Assembly: GCA_034665745.1 (NCBI GenBank)
Contig: JAXDJJ010000078.1
Location: 39,874 to 103,873 of the forward strand
Direction: 5' to 3'
DNA: 64,000 nucleotides
From: JAXDJJ01 sp034665745
GTDB taxonomy: Bacteria; Actinomycetota; CADDZG01; WHSQ01
Every line of letters begins with the position of its first letter. Position 1 is the stretch's first letter. Both the position numbers and the translations under genes were made by a program. The notes beneath the pieces were generated by a model. The model made no database searches. It saw only the letters and a program-made list of their open reading frames with translations, and had not been told where the DNA came from. Positions 23,244 through 31,297 of this stretch are shown piece after piece.

Positions 23244-24116
23244 TTAGTCCTTCTTCGGCAGCCCGGTTGGCCGAGTTGAGTGACTTGGCCCGATCGCGTG
23301 GACGGCAGCAGCAGACATCACTTCGAGGGGCGGATCTTGGCCCGTCCACACCTGGAACGAGGCGGCCGCTTGGCGCACCAGCATCCCAAGGCCCCCCCAC
23401 GCATCGGCTCCAGCAGCACGGGCAGCATCGACCAGCGGCGTGCTGGGAGGCGAATAGACGAGATCGACGACCGCCTGACCCGGGCGCCAGGTCGCGCCCG
23501 CGACCGGATCGTCGCCGTCGCTGCCGATCGGTGTGGCATTGACGACAAGGGCCGCATTGGTGGCAAGCTCGGTTGCTCGCTCCCATGGCTCGACGGTCGC
23601 TCGAGCACGGCCGACCAGTTCGGTCAGCGCGGCCCCACGCTCGGAGCTTCGGGCTACGACAGCGATCGACCCCGCCCCAAGGTCGTCCAGGGCTTTCACC
23701 ACAGCGCGCGCCGCTCCCCCGGTTCCAAGCACCACCACCTCTGCATCCCGAACGGGGATACCTGCATCACCGCTTACGAACTCTCGGAACCCGTCGACGT
23801 CCGTGTTGTGTCCGATCAAGCGGTCGCCCACACGTTGGATCGTGTTCACCGCCCCTATGGCAGCAGCGTCGCCCGACAACTGATCGAGGTACGCGGTCAC
23901 CGTTTCTTTGTGAGGGATCGTGACGTTGGCCCCGATCGCACCCAACGCTCGCAGCCCCCCAACCGCTTGTTCGAGTTGGTCGGGAGGAACCGGGAACGCG
24001 AGATAGGCCCATTCGAAACCGAGCCTTCGAAACGCAGCGGTGTGGATCGCCGGTGACAACGTGTGCGTCAACGGCCAGCCAAGGACGCCGACGAAGTTCT
24101 GGATCGACCCCGGCAT
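23244..24116 (-). CDS. aroE: Shikimate dehydrogenase
   Basis: 290 aa. Substrate domain with LGWPLTHTLSPAIHTAAF and VTIPHKE (catalytic Lys), NTDVDGF with the conserved Asp, then the NADP domain GTGGAARAV and VVNATPIG. Reduces 3-dehydroshikimate to shikimate. Its ATG overlaps the mltG stop by 1 nt. In M. tuberculosis aroE has the same upstream neighbours (mltG-like, ruvX, alaS); here the pilus cluster separates it from the other aro genes. Confidence 0.95.
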   Translation of the reverse strand: MPGSIQNFVGVLGWPLTHTLSPAIHTAAFRRLGFEWAYLAFPVPPDQLEQAVGGLRALGAIGANVTIPHKETVTAYLDQLSGDAAAIGAVNTIQRVGDRLIGHNTDVDGFREFVSGDAGIPVRDAEVVVLGTGGAARAVVKALDDLGAGSIAVVARSSERGAALTELVGRARATVEPWERATELATNAALVVNATPIGSDGDDPVAGATWRPGQAVVDLVYSPPSTPLVDAARAAGADAWGGLGMLVRQAAASFQVWTGQDPPLEVMSAAAVHAIGPSHSTRPTGLPKKD

Positions 24117-25150
24117 CAGCAGTCGAGGGCTAGGTAGGCAGCTTTGTCACGCAGGAACTGCGCATTCGTTTCGCTGAAAGCGTGATGGCCCGAGCAATCC
24201 GACACGACATAGAAATAGAGATCGCCGGCAGCGGGCGCGGCGGCGGCTTCCAAAGATGAGCGTCCCGGCGCGCCGATGGGCGTGGGGGGCATCCCGGCAT
24301 ACAAGCGCGTGTTGTAGGGCGAATCGGTAGCGAGGTCCGAGACGGTCAGGTCGGTGATGTGCTCACCGATCGCGTACGAAACGGTGGCATCGATACCCAG
24401 CATCTCTCCGGCATCCAGCCGGTTGTAGATCACCGACGCGATCTTGGGGCGTTCCTCGTCAACGCGCGCCTCGGCCTCGATCATCGACGCCACCGTTATC
24501 GCGTCGTACACGGAGTAGCCACGATCCTCGGCGGCGGAGAAGTCGATCGCAGCGACCTGACGCTCGAACTCATCGACGATGCGCTGAGCAAGAGTCACTG
24601 CAGTGTCGTCATCCACCACTTGATACGTCGACGGGAACAGCAACCCCTCGAGGCTGTCGACACCGTCTGGCTTGAGCTCGGATGTCACGTCACCCGAGGT
24701 CAGTGCATCCATGAACTCCTCTTCGGTGATGTGCGTGTTCTTCCCGACGATCCGCGCGAAGTCCGTCAACCACGAGCCTTCGGGGAACGTCACTGTCACG
24801 AAGTCCACGGTCGCGCCTTCGGCCAAGAGTCCGAGAGCATCCTTGGGCGAGAGCCCCTGGAAGAGGTGGTATCTGCCGGCTTCGATGCTGTCTCCCCCAC
24901 CCTCGAGATACAAGGTCACCTTCCATGCGAGCGCCGACTCGATCACTCCCTTGTCGACCAAGATCGCACCGATGTCTGACGCGGTCGTGCCCTTGGGGAT
25001 GGTGATGTCGACCGGCCGGCCGGGTTCTTGCGTCGTGGTCCACACCCCGATCGAGCGCAGGTACAGAACGCCACCGAGGGCCACCGCCCCGACGAGGCCC
25101 GCGATGATGCCCAGGGCAAGGACCAGTTTGCCGCGCGTGGTCAAGCTCAT
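24116..25150 (-). CDS. mltG: Endolytic murein transglycosylase MltG (YceG)
   Basis: 344 aa. N-terminal membrane helix (about 9-31), LysM-like subdomain (IPKGTTASDIGAILVDKGVI), then the YceG catalytic domain with FPEGSW, ASMIEAEARVDEERPKIASVIYNRL (catalytic Glu in IEAEA), LGIDATVSYA and SPYNTRLYAGMPPTPIGAPG. It cleaves nascent glycan strands at the membrane. The alaS-ruvX-mltG-aroE order is conserved in actinobacteria and many other bacteria. Confidence 0.95.
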   Translation of the reverse strand: MSLTTRGKLVLALGIIAGLVGAVALGGVLYLRSIGVWTTTQEPGRPVDITIPKGTTASDIGAILVDKGVIESALAWKVTLYLEGGGDSIEAGRYHLFQGLSPKDALGLLAEGATVDFVTVTFPEGSWLTDFARIVGKNTHITEEEFMDALTSGDVTSELKPDGVDSLEGLLFPSTYQVVDDDTAVTLAQRIVDEFERQVAAIDFSAAEDRGYSVYDAITVASMIEAEARVDEERPKIASVIYNRLDAGEMLGIDATVSYAIGEHITDLTVSDLATDSPYNTRLYAGMPPTPIGAPGRSSLEAAAAPAAGDLYFYVVSDCSGHHAFSETNAQFLRDKAAYLALDC

Positions 25151-25551
25151 GCGGTCGAGTCCAGGTAGCCCTGTAGCAACACCTGAGCAGCGATCGCGTC
25201 ACGGATGGCGCGCGCGTTCTTGGCATTCTTCCCCGCGTCCCTTAGAGCTCGATCTGCGATGACGCTCGTCAGACGCTCGTCGTATTCGATGATCTCGATG
25301 TCGGTAGCTGCTTCCAGAGCGACGACGAGCTCCTGCTGTTTCGCTACCGCAGGGCCGGCGGCCCCGGACAAAGACACCGGGCGGCCGACAACGAGCTTCT
25401 CTGCACTCAGCTCGGCGATCAACGCCACGATCCTTGCAACGGGTTCCGTGTCACGGGTATCGATGACCTCGAGTGGACGAGCGAACCTGGTTTCGTTGTC
25501 CGCGATAGCGATCCCAACACGTCGCTCGCCCGGATCGATACCGATGATCAT
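25147..25551 (-). CDS. ruvX: RuvX/YqgF RNase H-fold nuclease
   Basis: 134 aa. GIDPGERRVGIAIAD (first catalytic Asp), VVGRPVSLSGAAG, EYDERLTS (Glu/Asp) and ARAIRDAIAAQVLLQ (last Asp). YqgF-family proteins process the 16S rRNA precursor and have been linked to Holliday junctions. ATGA overlaps with alaS upstream and with mltG downstream. Confidence 0.94.
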   Translation of the reverse strand: MIIGIDPGERRVGIAIADNETRFARPLEVIDTRDTEPVARIVALIAELSAEKLVVGRPVSLSGAAGPAVAKQQELVVALEAATDIEIIEYDERLTSVIADRALRDAGKNAKNARAIRDAIAAQVLLQGYLDSTA

Positions 25552-28190
25552 CTGGCAAGTGCATCCTTCGCTACAGCGGTGACCGCATCGAGGGCATCGT
25601 CGAGCTTGTCTGCTGCCGAGCCTCCCGAGATCGAAAGCTCCGGCTTCCCGCCCGCACCGCCCCCAAGGATGGCTGCACCGGGAGCGAGGAGATCGCGCGC
25701 TGACACCCCTTTCGCTACCAGATCCTTCGTCACTGCCCCAACGAGGTTGGCACGGCCTTGTTGCGCGGTACCGAGTACAACGACAGCGGTCCCCAGCTTC
25801 CCCTTGAGTGCCTGGGCAAGTCCGCGCAGAGCGTCTACATCCGAATCGCGTCGAGCGACGACGAGGCGGGCACCGTTGATCTCGATCGCCGACGCGGCAA
25901 GTTCGTCCGCATCCGATTCCGCCGATCGTTTGTCCATCGCCTGGATCGCCTTCTCCATCTGCTTCTGGGTGGCGAGTAGACGCTCGATCTTCTCGGTGAC
26001 GTCGTCTGGAGTGGCCTTCAACAACGCTGCGATCTCGTCCAACGCAACGGCCTTGCGCTTCAAGTAAGCGAGTCCCTCCTCACCAACCAGCGCTTCGACC
26101 CTTCGCAGGTTCGCCCCGACAGAGCTTTCGGCCGTGACCGCAACCACGCCGATCCGAGCGGTGTGGGGAACATGCGTCCCCCCGCAGAGTTCCTTCGAGT
26201 ACTCGCCCACCTCGACGACGCGCACGAAGTCGCCGTACTTCTCCCCGAAGAAAGCCATAGCTCCGATCGACTTCGCAAATTCGTACGTCGTTTCGTAGGT
26301 GCGGACCTCGTCATCTGACAGCACACGCTGTTGTAGCTCGGTCGAGATGTCGTCGATCTGCGCGGACGTCAATCCTTCGAAGTGATTGAAGTCGAAGCGC
26401 AAGCGGCCCGGTTCGACCAGCGACCCTGCCTGGTGAGCATGCTCACCCAACCGATCCCGCAAGATCCAGTGAAGAACGTGGGTTGCGGTGTGAGCGCGCT
26501 CGGCCCCCGTGCGCCACTTCTGATCGACCACGACCTCTAGCTTGTCCCCGACCGCTATCTCACCCTCGGTAACCCGCGCCAGGTGACCGGTTATCCCTGG
26601 GACCAAACGCTGGGTATCCAAGACTTCGGCAACACCGCCCGGACCGCGCAACCGGCCGCGGTCTCCGACCTGCCCGCCACCCTCTGCGTAGAACACGGTT
26701 CGATCCAGCACGATCTCGACCTCGTCACCTTCGCGCGCGACGGGACGTCCCTCCCCGTGTGAGACGAGTCCGAGAACGGTGCCGTCGGACGTCAGATATT
26801 CGTAACCCAGGAACTCGGTGGGGCCTCGGTCACCGGCGATGGCGAGGGCCGCATCGGCCGCCACTCCTACCTCATCGCCTTTTCGTGCCGCCCGCGCCCG
26901 CTCGCGTTGCTGTGTCATCAACTCATCGAACGAGTCCCTATCAACGGTGAGACCCGCCTCGGCGGCGATCTCTTGGGTGATGTCGATCGGGAATCCCCAG
27001 GTGTCGTGGAGGCGGAACGCGATGTCGCCGGTCAGTTCCTTCGATCCCTCGGTCCTGATCCGTTCGAGCTCTTGATCGAGTAGGGCCGAACCTTGTTTCA
27101 AGGTCGCGTCGAAACGCTCTTCCTCGCGCTCCGCGACATCGAGGGCGAGATCCTTCTTCTGACCGAGCAAGGGATAGGCATCGCCCATCAGTCTTTCGTT
27201 CTCATCTATCAGCGCAGCCAGCACGGGTCCCTCTTCGCCGAGCAAGCGAGCTTGACGTATAGCCCGTCGCATGATCAAACGCAGCACGTACCCGCGCTCT
27301 TCGTTGGATGGGAGGACGCCGTCGGCGAGCATGAAGCTGACACTGCGCGCGTGGTCGGCGATGATCCGGAGAGAAACATCGGTCCGATCGTCGCTGCCGT
27401 ACTTCTTCTTCGTCAGTCGCTCGGCGGTAGCGATCAAGCCGCGCAGGATGTCTGTTTCGAACACCGTCGGCGTCTGTTGAAGCACCATCGCAACGCGCTC
27501 GAGGCCCATGCCGGTGTCGATGTTCTTCTGCGGAAGCTCGGCAACCGGGTCGATCTGGGAGTTGCAATCGTTCTGCATGAAGACGAGGTTCCAGATCTCG
27601 ACATAGCGATCCTCGTTCCCGGCAGGACCCTTATCGGATGCGTCGCCGAAGTCTTCGCCTAGGTCGTAGGACAACTCTGAGCACGGGCCACACGGACCGG
27701 CGACGCCCATCGACCAGAAGTTGTCCTTCTTTCCCATGCGGATGATGCGCTCCGCGGGGACCCCGACCTCGTGCCGCCAGATCTCGAACGCTTCGTCATC
27801 GGTCTCGTAGACGGTGGGCCAGATCCGGTCTCCGTCGAGCCCGTAGCCCTCGGTGATCAACTCCCAACCCCACCGGCAGGCTTCTGCCTTGTAGTAATCG
27901 CCGAAGCTGAAGTTGCCGAGCATCTCGAAGAACGTCAGGTGTCGGGCCGTCCTGCCGACCGAATCGATGTCGTTGTGCTTGCCCCCCGCGCGCATGCATC
28001 TCTGGCAGCTGACCGCTCGCTTGAACGGCGGGGTTTGCTCACCGAGGAAGTAGGGCTTGAACTGGTTCATCCCCGCGTTCGTGAGCATCAGGGTCGGGTC
28101 GTTGGGCACCAGGGACGCCGAGGGCACGCGTTCGTGGCCGCGCTCTTCGAAGAACGCGAGGAAACGATCCCGGATCGCGCGCGTGTCCAC
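25548..28190 (-). CDS. alaS: Alanyl-tRNA synthetase
   Basis: 880 aa, full length. Class II motif 1 region at the N-terminus (RDRFLAFFEERGHERVPSASL), KHNDIDSVGRTARHLTFFEMLGNFSFG-type motif 2, GMGLERVAM motif 3 (about residue 235), editing domain with the zinc ligands HTATH and CGGTHVPHT, and the C-Ala DHHA1 domain with GGGAGGKPELSISGG. GTG start at 28188-28190, with no strong SD. It charges tRNA-Ala and clears mischarged Ser/Gly. Confidence 0.98.
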   Translation of the reverse strand: MDTRAIRDRFLAFFEERGHERVPSASLVPNDPTLMLTNAGMNQFKPYFLGEQTPPFKRAVSCQRCMRAGGKHNDIDSVGRTARHLTFFEMLGNFSFGDYYKAEACRWGWELITEGYGLDGDRIWPTVYETDDEAFEIWRHEVGVPAERIIRMGKKDNFWSMGVAGPCGPCSELSYDLGEDFGDASDKGPAGNEDRYVEIWNLVFMQNDCNSQIDPVAELPQKNIDTGMGLERVAMVLQQTPTVFETDILRGLIATAERLTKKKYGSDDRTDVSLRIIADHARSVSFMLADGVLPSNEERGYVLRLIMRRAIRQARLLGEEGPVLAALIDENERLMGDAYPLLGQKKDLALDVAEREEERFDATLKQGSALLDQELERIRTEGSKELTGDIAFRLHDTWGFPIDITQEIAAEAGLTVDRDSFDELMTQQRERARAARKGDEVGVAADAALAIAGDRGPTEFLGYEYLTSDGTVLGLVSHGEGRPVAREGDEVEIVLDRTVFYAEGGGQVGDRGRLRGPGGVAEVLDTQRLVPGITGHLARVTEGEIAVGDKLEVVVDQKWRTGAERAHTATHVLHWILRDRLGEHAHQAGSLVEPGRLRFDFNHFEGLTSAQIDDISTELQQRVLSDDEVRTYETTYEFAKSIGAMAFFGEKYGDFVRVVEVGEYSKELCGGTHVPHTARIGVVAVTAESSVGANLRRVEALVGEEGLAYLKRKAVALDEIAALLKATPDDVTEKIERLLATQKQMEKAIQAMDKRSAESDADELAASAIEINGARLVVARRDSDVDALRGLAQALKGKLGTAVVVLGTAQQGRANLVGAVTKDLVAKGVSARDLLAPGAAILGGGAGGKPELSISGGSAADKLDDALDAVTAVAKDALAR

Positions 28191-28201
28191 TGCGGCCCGG
28201 T

Positions 28202-28378
28202 CTAGGAACGAGGTCCGGCGGAGCGGGCCCTGCGCTTCTCCATACGTCGGTTGGTCGCGTCCAGGAGTGTTCCCGTGAGAGCGCTAGGACGGAAGCGGTC
28301 CTTCTGCTGCTGGAGCCACTTATCGGCCTGGAGAGCACCCACGGCCCCAACCACCACCCAGAAGACTCGCTTGATCAT
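28202..28378 (-). CDS. 58-aa protein between rarA and alaS
   Basis: ATG 28376-28378 overlaps the rarA stop by 4 nt; TAG at 28202-28204, 11 nt before alaS. It encodes a hydrophobic N-terminal segment (MIKRVFWVVVGAVGALQ) followed by a strongly basic, helical tail (KWLQQQKDRFRP, RRMEKRRARS). Short membrane-anchored proteins of this kind lie between rarA and alaS in Streptomyces and relatives (DUF6167-like, from memory). Function unknown; coupling to rarA and position make it a real gene in my view. Its size explains why it is easily missed. Confidence 0.7.
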   Translation of the reverse strand: MIKRVFWVVVGAVGALQADKWLQQQKDRFRPSALTGTLLDATNRRMEKRRARSAGPRS

Positions 28379-29691
28379 GGCTCGACCTTACCGCCTCGCT
28401 TCTTGGCGTCGAGCTTCGTGGCGAGGTCGAGCTCGACCCCCGTCGTCGGTTCGTAATAGGTCCGGTCTGCGATCTCGTCTGGCTTGTAGGCCTGGTCGAC
28501 CCAGCCCCCGTGCTGATGAGGCGACTCGTAGCCATTGCCCGCCCCGATAGCGCGGGATGCAGACGCGTGCGAGTCACGTAGATGTTTCGGCACCGGCAAC
28601 GGACCTTTGGCCATGTCCTCCTCCGCCGCCCAGATAGCCAGAGCACTCGCTTTCGACTTCGGTGCGAGCGAAAGGTAGATGGCCGCTTGCGAGAGGTTGA
28701 GCTTCGCTTCGGGCAAGCCCACGAACTCCAAAGCATGTGCCGCAGCAACGGCGACCTGAAGAGCGGTCGGATCGGCATTGCCCACATCTTCCGAGGCGAA
28801 GATCACCATCCTTCGGGCTATGAATCGTGCCTCTTCGCCCGCATCCAACATCCTTGCCATCCAGTAGACAGCAGCATCTGGGTCGGAGCCACGCATGGAC
28901 TTGATGAAGGCGGAGATCACGTCGTAGTGCCAATCCCCTCCCTTGTCGTACGCAAGAGCCCGGCGCTGCAACGCCTCCTCTGCGATGTTGAGGTTGACCT
29001 TCCCGTCCGTCAGGGTCGCCATAGAGGCTGCGGCTTCGAGAGCATTGAGGGCTGCCCGCGCATCCCCGTTCGCCCCCCGCGCGATGTGCGCGATCGCGTC
29101 CTCTTCTACATCCAGGTCAACGTCGCCGAGCCCTCTCCCAGATTCCGACAGCGCCCTTCGGATGAGGATCTCGAGGTCCTCCTCTTCCAGCGCCTCCAAC
29201 CTGAACAACAGGCTCCGCGACATCAGAGGGGAATTGACCTCGAATGAAGGGTTCTCGGTCGTCGCTCCGACAAGGACGATCCATCCGTTCTCGACCGCGG
29301 GCAGCAATGCGTCCTGTTGGGACTTGTTGAACCTATGGATCTCATCCAGGAACAGGACGGTGCGCGTTGCCTGCTCCGCGAGCCGGTTGCGCGCCGCTTC
29401 TATCGCCTTGCGGACGTCGGCTACCCCGGAGGTGACCGCAGACATCGGCTCGAAGTGCGCACTGGTCGACCGAGCGATGACGTTGGCGAGGGTGGTCTTT
29501 CCGGTTCCGGCAGGACCCCATAGAACGATCGAAGAGAGATCGCCGGAGGTGATCAAGGCTCGGAGGGCACGTCCTTCGCCCAGGATGTGCTTCTGCCCCA
29601 CGACCTCGTCGAGGGTCCGCGGTCGCATCCGTGCCGCTAAGGGCGCGTATTCGTCGAAGCGCTCCTCGAGGGCGTTGTCGAACAGATCCAC
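28375..29691 (-). CDS. rarA: Replication-associated recombination protein RarA (MgsA)
   Basis: 438 aa. Starts RMRPRTLDEVVGQKHILGEGRALRALI; Walker A GPAGTGKTT, Walker B LFLDEIHRFNK, sensor ATTENPSFEVN and the C-terminal MgsA domain with GSDPDAAVYWMARMLDAGE. This AAA+ ATPase acts at stalled forks with SSB. GTG start (29689-29691). A possible regulator or partner, the 58-aa gene, is coupled at its 3' end. Confidence 0.95.
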   Translation of the reverse strand: MDLFDNALEERFDEYAPLAARMRPRTLDEVVGQKHILGEGRALRALITSGDLSSIVLWGPAGTGKTTLANVIARSTSAHFEPMSAVTSGVADVRKAIEAARNRLAEQATRTVLFLDEIHRFNKSQQDALLPAVENGWIVLVGATTENPSFEVNSPLMSRSLLFRLEALEEEDLEILIRRALSESGRGLGDVDLDVEEDAIAHIARGANGDARAALNALEAAASMATLTDGKVNLNIAEEALQRRALAYDKGGDWHYDVISAFIKSMRGSDPDAAVYWMARMLDAGEEARFIARRMVIFASEDVGNADPTALQVAVAAAHALEFVGLPEAKLNLSQAAIYLSLAPKSKASALAIWAAEEDMAKGPLPVPKHLRDSHASASRAIGAGNGYESPHQHGGWVDQAYKPDEIADRTYYEPTTGVELDLATKLDAKKRGGKVEP

Positions 29692-29728
29692 GGGGTCATG
29701 GTCGCACGATGTCCCAAGGAAGACGCGA

Positions 29729-29758
29729 AGAGGGACCGGCTTCCGCCGGCCCCTCTTT
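29729..29758 (-). terminator. Hairpin terminator between the LPXTG gene and rarA
   Basis: Stem AGAGGG-CCGGC / GCCGG-CCCTCT with one A-C mismatch and a 4-to-5-nt loop (29729-29756), followed by TT on either strand. It lies 26 nt after the stop of the LPXTG protein gene. The rest of the gap 29692-29783 shows nothing else. Confidence 0.65.
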
Positions 29759-29783
29759 GCTCCCAGTTACCGCGTTGATCTGG

Positions 29784-31157
29784 TTATGACTGCTTACGCA
29801 ACTTCAGGCTGACGGTTCCGGCAGCGACCAGCAGCAGGGCGATCGCAACCATGAAGTAGAGGTCGCCGGCGCCGGTGAACGGAAGGACCGCTCCAACGGC
29901 TCCAACGACTTTCCCGGCGACCTTGGCGGCCTGGCCGGTTACTGCGTGAGCGGGGTTCGAGTTGTTGCGGATGACCTTGCCGAGCACCCGATCGTCGTTG
30001 CAATCGGACTCGTTCATCATGGGCATCCCGGCGAAGACACCCGATGGGCAGACCTTCGTAACGACTTCACCCTGCACGTCGTCGTTGTTGCAGCTCTCGA
30101 CCTGGCTCACCGGTACACCGGCCATGTCGGTTCCTGCAGGACAAACCTCGGTCTTCGGCAGGTTGCAACCGAAAGCGCTCGGCGGCAGTCCGGCCATGTC
30201 CGTTCCTGCGGGACAGAGAGCAGGCGACGGGATGTTGCATCCGTAAACGCCCGGAGGAAGTCCGGCCATGTCGGTGCCGGCAGGACACAGCACTGTCACG
30301 GGCAGGTTGCAACCGTGGACGCCCGGAGGAAGTCCGGCCATGTCGGTGCCTGCGGGGCAGACTTCGCTCTTCGGCAGGTTGCAACCGTGGACGCCCGGAG
30401 GAAGTCCGGCCATGTCGGTGCCTGCGGGGCACACCACTGGGGGGTTGCAATCCTTGTGGTTCATCGGCAGGTTCGGGTTGGTCGGGCAACCACTCGGCTT
30501 GACATCGTCGCCGCACTTGCCGTTGGACGGCATCGGCGATCCGTCCGGACAGGTTGAACCTGGGGGCGGGGGCGGGGGGGTTGTCGTGGTCCCTTGGCAG
30601 CCTGTGTGTGCCGGGTTGCTGCGGCCAACACCATTGTTGCCGTCACACTCGTAGCCGGCGTTGCCGTCGTGGTTGCCATCCGGGTACTGGCCCTTGGGGT
30701 TCTTGTTGTCGGCGTTGCCAACGCAACCGGCACATGGCCGTCCGTTCGCGCCGCCTCCACCGTTCCCGTTCTTGGAGGCAGACCCATCACAGGTGCTGTC
30801 GTAAGGGCCGTGGTGGTTCGCGCCGTTGCCGCTGAAGTTGCCCTCGTGGGTGTTCGTGCACGAGTCGGCCGTCTCACCACGCGGCTCACCCTCACCATCG
30901 GCACGCTTGCCCTCAGGGTCTTCCGGAGCGGGCGAAGGCGATGCCTCGGGCTGCGCGCTGCTGTCAGAAGCCTGATCCGAAGACTGTTCGCTGGCCTCTT
31001 GATCGGCTTCCTGGTAGTTCTGCTCGTTCTTCTTGTCTTTGTCATGCCCGTACGCATTGCCGTTGTCGTTGCCGGCGAACGCGGGCATAGCCGACATGGC
31101 GGATAGGGCCACGACGGCGGCGATACAGAGGAACAAAGTTCCGAATCGCTTGTGCAT
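29784..31157 (-). CDS. Secreted LPXTG cell-wall protein with Cys-rich repeats
   Basis: 457 aa from ATG 31155-31157 (GAGGAG 6 nt upstream). Signal peptide with likely cleavage after A28 (MPAFA|GN). Then an acidic, Gln/Ser-rich part (30-100), a Gly/Asn/Asp-rich part with paired Cys (100-190), a six-Pro stretch, and five 24-residue repeats (243-362), each CPAGTDMAGLPPGVHGC followed by a variable 7-residue link. C-terminus: LPFTG (425-429), membrane helix and KLRKQS, a sortase signal. So it should be covalently bound to peptidoglycan, but a sortase gene is not in the window. Two Cys per repeat suggest a rod of small disulfide loops. Function unknown. The 140-nt upstream gap (31158-31297) has no recognised element besides AT-rich runs. 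Confidence 0.88.
   Translation of the reverse strand: MHKRFGTLFLCIAAVVALSAMSAMPAFAGNDNGNAYGHDKDKKNEQNYQEADQEASEQSSDQASDSSAQPEASPSPAPEDPEGKRADGEGEPRGETADSCTNTHEGNFSGNGANHHGPYDSTCDGSASKNGNGGGGANGRPCAGCVGNADNKNPKGQYPDGNHDGNAGYECDGNNGVGRSNPAHTGCQGTTTTPPPPPPGSTCPDGSPMPSNGKCGDDVKPSGCPTNPNLPMNHKDCNPPVVCPAGTDMAGLPPGVHGCNLPKSEVCPAGTDMAGLPPGVHGCNLPVTVLCPAGTDMAGLPPGVYGCNIPSPALCPAGTDMAGLPPSAFGCNLPKTEVCPAGTDMAGVPVSQVESCNNDDVQGEVVTKVCPSGVFAGMPMMNESDCNDDRVLGKVIRNNSNPAHAVTGQAAKVAGKVVGAVGAVLPFTGAGDLYFMVAIALLLVAAGTVSLKLRKQS
30072..30431 (-). repeat. Five in-frame 72-bp tandem repeats
   Basis: Five copies of a 72-bp unit coding for the 24-residue Cys repeat. The first two copies are nearly identical at DNA level, the last two diverged, as expected from tandem duplication by recombination. 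Copy number may vary between strains. It is not a CRISPR array: units are coding, contiguous and without spacers. Confidence 0.9.
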
Positions 31158-31297
31158 CTCGATCTCCTCGGTCTAGTCACTGGTTGTGTTCGTGCGACTA
31201 CATTTCTGTCCGGACGGAGCCATCTCCTGCCAAAAGATGAAAAAAACTCGCGGAAAGTTTTGGGTCGACTACGGAGAGTTATGGGCAGGTCGGCCGG

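Noticed and set aside
28320..28327. GCCGATAA on the minus strand, a WhiG -10 octamer
   Set aside because: It lies inside the coding sequence of the 58-aa ORF (codons for A-D-K) and has no TAAA at the right distance.
30072..30431. Regular repeats that could be taken for a CRISPR array
   Set aside because: The 72-bp units are contiguous, in frame and coding; no spacers are present.
31158..31297. Possible riboswitch in the leader of the LPXTG gene (GGCAGGAGATGGCTCC-like run)
   Set aside because: No match to c-di-GMP, c-di-AMP or other aptamer cores that I can recognise; left as unassigned intergenic sequence.
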